Positions 6,941 through 13,038 of a stretch of DNA of 13,038 nucleotides are shown piece by piece (positions within the stretch are counted from its first letter, which is position 1; every line of letters begins with the position of its first letter). The notes below the pieces were generated by a model. It was not told the DNA's origin. It did no database searches and saw nothing but the letters and a program-made list of their open reading frames with translations. The DNA lies in assembly GCA_047629975.1 (NCBI GenBank), contig JBLHUT010000071.1, positions 1 through 13,038 of the forward strand. The letters are read 5' to 3'. The stretch comes from JBLHUT01 sp047629975 (GTDB taxonomy: Bacteria > Pseudomonadota > Alphaproteobacteria > Rhodobacterales > Rhodobacteraceae). The translations under genes and the position numbers were made by a program.

Positions 6941-8937
6941 TCAAGCTGTCCCGAAAACGCCAGCAAATCCCCGAGCTTCCGGTCGGTTTCAAGCAGGTCA
7001 TGACGCATTCCGGCATGCACCCGCTCGACGCTGCGCTGTCGCATCCGGATAAACACCCCCGCCGCACGCGGCCCCAGCAAAAGCGCCAGACGCGCAAAGC
7101 CCCGGTGGAACCGGGCGCCTTTGCTGCGCATCAATTCATCCTCGAGCGACAAAAATGCTTCGACCCGTCCCGGATCCCCCTGCCGCCCGCACCGCCCCTC
7201 AAGCTGGCGGTCGACCCTGCGGCTGTCATGACGCTCTGTCAGCATCACGTGCAGGCCCCCGAAATCGGCAACCCCCTCACCCAATCCGATGTCGGTGCCG
7301 CGCCCCGCCATGTTCGTGGCAACGGTGACCATGCCCCGTTGCCCCGCCATTTCGATAATCGCCGCTTCATCGGCATCTTGTGCCGCACTGAGCACCTGAT
7401 GCGCCACGCCAAGTTCCGTCAGGCGCAAACTGGCCTTTTCCGACCCCGCCACAGAACGCGTGCCCAGCAACACCGGACACCCCTTTTTTGACAGCATTTC
7501 AACACGTTCCGCAACCGCCTGCCACTTGCGGTCTTCGCTGCGATACACCCTGTCACGCGCGAATGTGCGCCGTTCGGGTTTGTGCGTCGGGATCAGCGTC
7601 ACCGCCAACCCGTAGACCGACCAAAGCTCGGACGCCGCATCCTGCGCCGTGCCGGTCATGCCGCCCAATCGCCGGTAGCGGCGAAAAAACCGCTGATAGG
7701 TGATGCGTGACAGGGTTTCACGCGGGTCTGTCGGCTCGACGTCTTCCTTGAGCTCGACCATCTGGTGCAGGCCCTCCGACCAGCTGCGATCTTCCATCAC
7801 GCGGCCGGTGTTTTCGTCAACGATCTGCACCTTGCCGTCGCGGATGATGTACGCCTCGTCGCGATTGAACAGGTGCTGGGCGGTCAAAGCCTGCGTGACA
7901 GAATGCTCGCGGATCACCGGTACACGAAACGTGTCCTGTTCGCCTTCGGCCATATCCTCTAGCCGGTCGCGCCCGGCATCCAGCAATTCAACACGGTTTT
8001 CATTGGCCTTGATGCGGTAATCCTTGCCCTCCACCAGCTTGAGCGCCGCAGCCCGTGCCGTGCGGTAAAGCGCCATGTCGTTGCCGCGCCCCGCCTCGAT
8101 CGCGCCCGAAATGACCAACGGGGTCCGCGCCTCGTCGATCAGCACACTGTCGGCCTCGTCAATGATCGCGAAATGTAACCCTCGCATCCGCAAAAGCCCC
8201 CGTGCTTGCGGCGTCAGCCGGTCAACCTTGCGCGCCAGATTTCCGGGGCTGTCACGCAAAACCATCCGGTCACGCAAATAATCAAAGGTCAGTTCCTTGT
8301 TCGAGGCATGTACGATGTCGGCGGCATAGATGTCGCGCCGCTCGCCTTCTTGTTGGCCCGTCTGCACAATTCCAACCTCAAGGCCGAAAAAACGGTAAAG
8401 CGGCGCCATCGCCTCGGCATCGCGTTTTGCCAGATAGTCGTTGACCGTGATCACATGCACCGGTTGACCCGCCAGCGCCATCGTCACCGCCGCCAGCGTG
8501 GCACACAGCGTCTTGCCCTCGCCAGTGCGCATCTGGGCGACCTCGCCGCGCAACATCGCAAAGGCTCCCATCAACTGCACGTCGTAATGGCGCTTGCCGA
8601 GGGTTCTTGCGGCGACCTCGCGCACAAGCGCAAACGCCGGAGCAACATTTGCCGCCGTCACTCTATCCAATGCAACAGCGCGGCGCATATCAACCCGCAG
8701 CCCCTCGGCCTGCAGGCGCAACTCCGCATCGCAAAGGCCCGCAAATGTCGCCTCAAGCGCGTTTGTCCGCGTCACGATTGCGCGCAACCGCCGCGCGCGC
8801 ACTCCCGCACCACGCACCACAAGCAACCCGAACATACGCCGGCCCCAGCGGTCGAAGCCGTCTTCCTCGACCTCGGGCCGCTCGGCATACCCAAGCACCT
8901 GCGGCAGGCGCAAACGGGGACCTGCCTGATCAGACAT
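6937..8937 (-). CDS. Short SecA-like preprotein translocase ATPase (SecA2-type)
   Basis: A SecA-family motor that would push an unfolded polypeptide across the membrane using ATP. All nucleotide-binding signatures are intact. Walker A GEGKT is at 139-143, preceded by QMRTG. Walker B with its neighbour, IIDEADSVLIDEARTP, is at 258-273, followed by a preprotein-cross-linking-domain region about 275-410. GGMTGTA is at 425-431, NMAGRGTDIGLG at 542-553, and QLEGRCGRQGDPG at 578-590. At 666 residues it is much shorter than housekeeping SecA (about 840-900). It stops soon after the first part of the helical scaffold and lacks the helical-wing remainder, the C-terminal linker and the zinc-binding SecB site. 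It is therefore an accessory, not the housekeeping, SecA. The ATG lies within the end of the preceding gene (8-base overlap), and its stop overlaps the next start. Its place in the operon suggests a dedicated export role. Confidence 0.93.
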   Translation of the reverse strand: MSDQAGPRLRLPQVLGYAERPEVEEDGFDRWGRRMFGLLVVRGAGVRARRLRAIVTRTNALEATFAGLCDAELRLQAEGLRVDMRRAVALDRVTAANVAPAFALVREVAARTLGKRHYDVQLMGAFAMLRGEVAQMRTGEGKTLCATLAAVTMALAGQPVHVITVNDYLAKRDAEAMAPLYRFFGLEVGIVQTGQQEGERRDIYAADIVHASNKELTFDYLRDRMVLRDSPGNLARKVDRLTPQARGLLRMRGLHFAIIDEADSVLIDEARTPLVISGAIEAGRGNDMALYRTARAAALKLVEGKDYRIKANENRVELLDAGRDRLEDMAEGEQDTFRVPVIREHSVTQALTAQHLFNRDEAYIIRDGKVQIVDENTGRVMEDRSWSEGLHQMVELKEDVEPTDPRETLSRITYQRFFRRYRRLGGMTGTAQDAASELWSVYGLAVTLIPTHKPERRTFARDRVYRSEDRKWQAVAERVEMLSKKGCPVLLGTRSVAGSEKASLRLTELGVAHQVLSAAQDADEAAIIEMAGQRGMVTVATNMAGRGTDIGLGEGVADFGGLHVMLTERHDSRRVDRQLEGRCGRQGDPGRVEAFLSLEDELMRSKGARFHRGFARLALLLGPRAAGVFIRMRQRSVERVHAGMRHDLLETDRKLGDLLAFSGQLE

Positions 8938-11074
8938 TGAACTGGTTCAGGAAAAGCTGCCGCAGGCTGCGGTACATCCGAAACCCCAGCGGCTCGTTGT
9001 CATGCTCGAACCGCACCAGAGCGCGTTCGCCGACATACGGCAATTCAGTTCCCTCCTGCGGGGCGACATCGAACACGAAAAGGCTCTCGATGGTGCGGCG
9101 CCCTTCGGGATCGGAGGGATCCACGGCAAACGGGCCGCCGGCATCGGTGCTTAACCCCGGAGAGGGCAGAATGGTCTGGCTCTCGGGCGCGCTGGCCACG
9201 ATGCGCCCCGTGAGCGTACGGGTGATATCACGCTGCAACCTGATCTGGGTTCCCAGAGTTTCTGTGCGCACCAGTTCGGCCCGCGCCTGCGGCACCGCAA
9301 CCCGAATGCGCGGCGCCTGCATATCCAGCAAATAGCCCAGCACCGCCCCTTGAGCGACCAACCGGCCTGTCAGATCCGCCCCGTAGGGGATAAGCGCCAA
9401 ACCGTCATGCGGGGCCACAATCGACAGCGCGCGCGACCGCTCGTTATAAAGCGCAAGGCGCGCCGTCAGGTGGCGCACCTGTTCGCGCAACAGCGATGTT
9501 TGCGTCCGGTCGGTCGCAATTGCCGAATTCAGCCGCAATTGCAGCTCGTCAAGCTGTGCCTGCGCAAGACGGGTCTCCGAAGCCAGCACCGGATCCTCGA
9601 GTTGCACCAGTAGCGTGCCGGCCGTGGCCTGCCCGCGCTCTTGCGGGACCCGCGCGATAAAGCCTGTTGTGCCCGCACGCAGCACCTCGCCCTCGCCAAG
9701 CCACACAACACCTTGCGCCGTTGTGGCGTGCGGCAGCGGCACCGCCACCAAAAACCCCACAATCGCCCCCACAACCGAGGCTGTCACAAAAGCCGCCCAC
9801 GCCCGCCGCCCACGCAGGCTCCCCGAGGTCATCAGAAACTTGAGCCCCTTGAAAATCGGAAACACGAACACATTCGACAACGCCCAGATCGCCAGAAGCA
9901 CGCCGATAAAAAAGAACTTTGTCGCCACAAACAGAGATATCCCGATCGAGATCGAAATCCGGTAGAAAAAAGAGGTGATCGAATAGAACAGAAACCAGCC
10001 CCGTTCACCGCGCGCCGTGACGGGACTTTCGGCCTTTTTCACGCCCAGCAGATAGCGTTGCACCAGATACCAGAAATACTTGCTGGAGCGTTGGCCCATA
10101 TTCGGGATCTCGAGCAGATCAGCGAGCACGAAATACCCGTCGAACCGCAGCAGCGGATTTCCGTTGAACAACAATGTCGAGACGCCGCCGATCAGCATCA
10201 CGTTAAAGGCAAAAGCCCGCGCCAGCCCCGGCTCGGCATTCACCCAAAAGATCATCGCAATCGCCGCAAGCGCCAACTCGACCATAATTCCCGCGCCGCC
10301 GACAACCGCCCTGCGCCATTTTTCGGGAAACGCCGCCGAAGAGGACGCATCGACGTAAGGCACCGGGATCAGGACCAGAAACATCAGCCCGATTTCATGC
10401 ACCTCCCCGCCCCAGACCTTGGCGGCATAGGCATGCCCCAACTCGTGGATCGCCTTGACCAGCGGATAGGCGATTGCCACCAGAAAAAGGTTCTCGGCTG
10501 TCAGGATCTTGTCGGTGACATCATCGGTCAGCGCCGACCAGTTCATCACAGCCAGCGTTATGCCGCTGACAACCAGACACAGCCACGCCAGAAACCCCCA
10601 AACGGTGAACAACGGCCGAAACAGCCCCACGGTCGCTGTCAAAAAGGCATCCGGATCCAGCAAGGGAAACCGCAAGGCAAGCGGATTGCGCAGGCGCGAC
10701 AGCATGGTGGCGCGTTCTTGTTTATTGTGTCTGCGGCCCAGCTCGCGGATGTCGGGCAAGGTCTCTCCGGCAATCAGGTCGGCGTTGTGGAGTTGCGACA
10801 AAAGCCGGATAATCTCTGACTGGGTGGGCGGGTCGTCTTCGAACCGGTCGCAGACGATCTCCCACAATTGTTGCAAACTGCGCCGCCCGTCCATCAGGCT
10901 GAGGATCAGATTTCCCGCCGGGCTGATGCGGTGGTACTTACCCGAGTGCTGGTCCTGAACGATGTGCCAGATTTCGTTGCGAAACCGCTGCCGGTGGATT
11001 TCGACATGGCTGCGCAAACGCGGGCGCAGCGGGGCGACACGGTACCAGTCGGAGGAGCGAAACGACTCTGCCAT
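8930..11074 (-). CDS. PqqD-like / M50 site-2 protease / HlyD-like fusion membrane protein
   Basis: A 714-residue protein with three parts. Residues about 28-105 look like a PqqD-type domain, with HIVQDQHSGKYHRISPAG and a helical QLWEIVCDRF followed by LLSQL. Such domains bind leader peptides in peptide-modification pathways. Residues about 145-445 are a polytopic M50 membrane core: zinc-binding AIHELGH (208-214) and the second-ligand motif NPLLRFDGYFV (306-316). Several hydrophobic helices surround these, including 155-176, 262-278, 286-304, 376-404 and 426-446. Residues about 450-700 form a HlyD-like periplasmic arm, with a lipoyl-type half GFIARVPQERGQATAGTLLV (471-490) and a coiled coil about 497-550. 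The start ATG at 11074 has GAGGG 8 bases upstream, overlapping the stop of the adaptor gene. The protein could recognise, cut or hand over a modified substrate at the inner membrane. Protease activity is likely from the motifs but unproven. Confidence 0.92.
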   Translation of the reverse strand: MAESFRSSDWYRVAPLRPRLRSHVEIHRQRFRNEIWHIVQDQHSGKYHRISPAGNLILSLMDGRRSLQQLWEIVCDRFEDDPPTQSEIIRLLSQLHNADLIAGETLPDIRELGRRHNKQERATMLSRLRNPLALRFPLLDPDAFLTATVGLFRPLFTVWGFLAWLCLVVSGITLAVMNWSALTDDVTDKILTAENLFLVAIAYPLVKAIHELGHAYAAKVWGGEVHEIGLMFLVLIPVPYVDASSSAAFPEKWRRAVVGGAGIMVELALAAIAMIFWVNAEPGLARAFAFNVMLIGGVSTLLFNGNPLLRFDGYFVLADLLEIPNMGQRSSKYFWYLVQRYLLGVKKAESPVTARGERGWFLFYSITSFFYRISISIGISLFVATKFFFIGVLLAIWALSNVFVFPIFKGLKFLMTSGSLRGRRAWAAFVTASVVGAIVGFLVAVPLPHATTAQGVVWLGEGEVLRAGTTGFIARVPQERGQATAGTLLVQLEDPVLASETRLAQAQLDELQLRLNSAIATDRTQTSLLREQVRHLTARLALYNERSRALSIVAPHDGLALIPYGADLTGRLVAQGAVLGYLLDMQAPRIRVAVPQARAELVRTETLGTQIRLQRDITRTLTGRIVASAPESQTILPSPGLSTDAGGPFAVDPSDPEGRRTIESLFVFDVAPQEGTELPYVGERALVRFEHDNEPLGFRMYRSLRQLFLNQFNV

Positions 11075-11086
11075 TTTAGGGGCCCT

Positions 11087-12991
11087 CTACTGCCATCCAA
11101 GCCAGAGCCAGGATTTGATCCGCACCCAGTCGCGCATCGGACGAGTCCAGATCGCAATCAACTTGGCCTCGGCCACGTCGATCTTGCCCACGCCCTCCAT
11201 TCCCGGTTGAAGCCCGGGCGCGTCGGTTTCAAGTGCGGCCTCGACACGGAATGTCGTGGCCCCCTCCAGATACTCGGCCACCGGCGTGATCTTGCGGACC
11301 ACCATCGGGAAAGTCCTGTCCGGCAAAGCCGTCACAAGCAACTGCCCCACCTGCCCCGGTTCGATATCGGCGATCCGGCGTTCATCGACCCGCAAGGTGA
11401 TGCGAAACTCGCCCGCCGGCGCAATCGTGAGCAACCCGTCCCCACGCGCCACCGAAGAGCCGATATCCTGCGTCAGATCACCCGCTACAACCAGACCGGC
11501 GAACGGCGCCGTCAGGCGGGTGCGCTCCATCTGTTTGTCGATCAGTTCGATCTGGGCCTGTATCTGTTCGATCTGATTGCGCCGGATAGAAGTCTCGGCA
11601 CGATCACCTGACGCAAGCGCGCGGTCGTACTCGATTTGTTGACGCTGCCCCTCGGTGCCAAGGCGCAACCGCTCCAGCGCCATTTCGCGATCATCCAGCC
11701 GGATCAGTAACTGATCCTTGGCCACTAGATCACCCGCGCGGGCGAAAGTCTCGGCAATGAAGCCGTCAAAGGGCGCCGCAATCGTACGCTGGATACGCCC
11801 CTCGACCACAGCATCGGCCGCAATCCGGTCCTCTCCCGTGGCGACCCAAAAAAAGGCCCCCAACGCCAGAGCAGACACCACAACCGCCTTGCGCATCAAC
11901 TTGCCCGGCCCGACCAGACGCGTGAAGTGATTGAACACAACCTCGACGGCCTTGACGACAAGCCACCGGTCATTGCGGCGTTTTTCATCCAGAACAGGCG
12001 CCAGAACCGTCGTCACCGCCTCTAGGACATCCACTTCGACTTGCGAAAACCCGCGCCCTTCAGGCCGCTCGAACGTCACTGCACCGACAAAACGATCCAC
12101 CGAATAAAGCGGCACCGTCAGTATGTTGGAAACTTTGTGATCACGCGCCAAACGCTCGTGGCGGTGCGCCGCCATCGGCTCGTCGGCGGCGGCAGCAGGA
12201 AAAACTACCACGCCGCGTTGGTCGATCGCCTCGTCCATCGCCGCCCCCAGCATGCTGACAAGGCTCATCCGCTTGCTGAATTGCGCCGAGTGGCTGATCG
12301 CGCATACGCGGGTCCGGCCAAACCGCAGGAACCCGATCGAGACACGGTCGCATTGGAAACGGTTGGCAAGATCGGTCGCCGCAGCCCGGCCAGCGGTGGC
12401 AAAATCTTCTTGTTCGGCCACACCAACAACCGAATGCAGCGCGTGCACCGCATGATCATATTGCGCAGACTTTCGGATCGCCTCTTCGGTGCGCAAGACG
12501 TCGCGCAGCCACGCCCCGCCCCACTGCAACTGTCGCATGACGGCGCGCAAACTCGCCTGTGAGCTTGGTATCAACTCGACACCGATCGCCCCAAGAACCT
12601 GCCCGTCGACCGCAAGCGGTGAGGCAACCGACATCAATTTTCCGTCCGCGTGGCCCGCAGTCTCGATCGCCCCGCGCACAACACCGCGATTTGCCTCGAC
12701 CGCGGCCTCGGCGGCTGACAGCAACGCCCCCCCCGGGATGCGCGCCTCGGGCCAGTTCGCAACCGTTCTTAAACGGCCGCTTTCGGGATCCAGAAGAAAG
12801 ACACAACACACCTCGGCCTCGTCGAGCATGTCGAACATCAACGCGCCCCATGACGCCGACATCTCTTCGGCCGAGGTCGCGGTGGTTAACCGGCGCCAAA
12901 GCCCCTGCTCCAACAAGGTAACGCCACCCGCCGCAGCGTCTGACCGGGCAGGCCCGTCGGGAGTGCGTTGCAGAATGTCACTATCGTTCAC
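11087..12991 (-). CDS. HlyD-type periplasmic adaptor with two N-terminal GAF-like domains
   Basis: A 634-residue protein. The N-terminal 340 residues are cytoplasmic and look like two tandem GAF domains (about 40-165 and 180-335). Recurring cues are CCVFLLDPESGRL, VASPLAVDGQVLGAIGVEL, NILTVPLYSVDRFVGAVTFE and a closing helix in EVDVLEAVTTVL. One membrane helix follows at about 368-384. A HlyD/membrane-fusion region comes next: half lipoyl domain AAPFDGFIAETFARAGDLVA (405-424), coiled coil about 432-492, second lipoyl half LTAPFAGLVVAGDL (493-506), and a beta-barrel ending in GLQPGMEGVGKIDV. It is expected to bridge inner-membrane and outer-membrane transport parts, while the GAF pair could sense a small molecule or bind a partner. 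The start is GTG at 12991, which overlaps the preceding stop as GTGA. An ATG just upstream (12998) opens only a 5-codon frame and was not chosen. It is partnered with the M50 fusion 12 bases downstream. Confidence 0.92.
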   Translation of the reverse strand: MNDSDILQRTPDGPARSDAAAGGVTLLEQGLWRRLTTATSAEEMSASWGALMFDMLDEAEVCCVFLLDPESGRLRTVANWPEARIPGGALLSAAEAAVEANRGVVRGAIETAGHADGKLMSVASPLAVDGQVLGAIGVELIPSSQASLRAVMRQLQWGGAWLRDVLRTEEAIRKSAQYDHAVHALHSVVGVAEQEDFATAGRAAATDLANRFQCDRVSIGFLRFGRTRVCAISHSAQFSKRMSLVSMLGAAMDEAIDQRGVVVFPAAAADEPMAAHRHERLARDHKVSNILTVPLYSVDRFVGAVTFERPEGRGFSQVEVDVLEAVTTVLAPVLDEKRRNDRWLVVKAVEVVFNHFTRLVGPGKLMRKAVVVSALALGAFFWVATGEDRIAADAVVEGRIQRTIAAPFDGFIAETFARAGDLVAKDQLLIRLDDREMALERLRLGTEGQRQQIEYDRALASGDRAETSIRRNQIEQIQAQIELIDKQMERTRLTAPFAGLVVAGDLTQDIGSSVARGDGLLTIAPAGEFRITLRVDERRIADIEPGQVGQLLVTALPDRTFPMVVRKITPVAEYLEGATTFRVEAALETDAPGLQPGMEGVGKIDVAEAKLIAIWTRPMRDWVRIKSWLWLGWQ

Positions 12992-13038
12992 GTATCATCC
13001 ACTTTCAGCGCACCGTGCCGGGATTCGTACTCACGCAG
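12988..13038 (-). CDS. C-terminal end of an upstream gene (partial)
   Basis: The last 16 codons and TGA stop of a frame entering from the right edge, reading LREYESRHGALKVDDT. The stop overlaps the GTG start of the adaptor gene as GTGA, the same coupling style as the rest of the operon, which is the main reason to believe it is coding. The sequence is charged and shows no membrane segment, and it is too short to identify. It shows that the operon begins outside the window. Confidence 0.6.
   Translation of the reverse strand: MREYESRHGALKVDDT

Noticed and set aside
6937..8937. SecA-like gene as the housekeeping secA
   Set aside because: It is about 200 residues too short, lacks the zinc-binding tail, and is embedded by overlaps in a specialised operon.
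9641..10819. Long plus-strand open frame (392 codons)
   Set aside because: It is antisense to the M50 fusion protein, has biased composition (Arg, Gln, His, Pro) and shows no recognisable motif.

Overview
This window looks like chromosomal DNA from an alphaproteobacterium, most likely of the Rhodobacteraceae/Roseobacter type. This is an inference from the GC-rich coding style, the tightly overlapping gene starts and stops, and the type of chemoreceptor (two HAMP-like segments joined by an Ala/Gln/Glu-rich coiled coil). No rRNA, tRNA, CRISPR array or insertion sequence was recognised. Every gene I can support lies on the minus strand, so transcription runs from right to left. The many long plus-strand open frames are antisense shadows of these genes.

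Layout in the direction of transcription: (1) 13038-12988, the last 16 codons of an upstream gene whose stop overlaps the next start (GTGA). (2) 12991-11087, a membrane-fusion (HlyD-type) protein with two N-terminal GAF-like domains. (3) 11074-8930, a fusion of a PqqD-like peptide-binding domain, an M50 site-2-protease membrane domain with HELGH, and a HlyD-like periplasmic arm. (4) 8937-6937, a short SecA-type ATPase that ends early in the helical scaffold. (5) 6940-6176 and (6) 6176-5298, two unrecognised proteins that may be distant relatives of each other. (7) 5311-4289, a radical SAM enzyme with an extra C-terminal cysteine set. Genes 3 to 7 overlap by 1 to 14 bases, gene 2 is 12 bases from gene 3, and gene 1 overlaps gene 2 by 4 bases. 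This is therefore one translationally coupled operon that begins outside the window.

After a 116-base gap holding a promoter-like element, a palindrome and a small hairpin come (8) 4172-3402, a SapC-family protein, and (9) 3359-1857, a flavin-dependent tryptophan-halogenase-type enzyme. They form a second transcription unit or a continuation of the first. A 366-base non-coding stretch separates them from (10) 1490-1, the N-terminal two-thirds or more of a methyl-accepting chemotaxis protein, which is probably unrelated.

How the genes may work together (inference): the radical SAM enzyme, the PqqD-like domain, the membrane protease, the two adaptor-type proteins and the dedicated SecA-like motor have the parts expected of a system that modifies a peptide or protein, cleaves or hands it over at the membrane, and exports it. 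The SapC/halogenase pair next door could add halogenation. No obvious precursor peptide gene lies between the operon genes. The substrate may be encoded upstream of the window, elsewhere, or be one of the listed proteins, and the SapC protein with its Ala-rich acidic tail is one candidate. I do not know a described system with this exact gene set, so the cassette is the main finding here.
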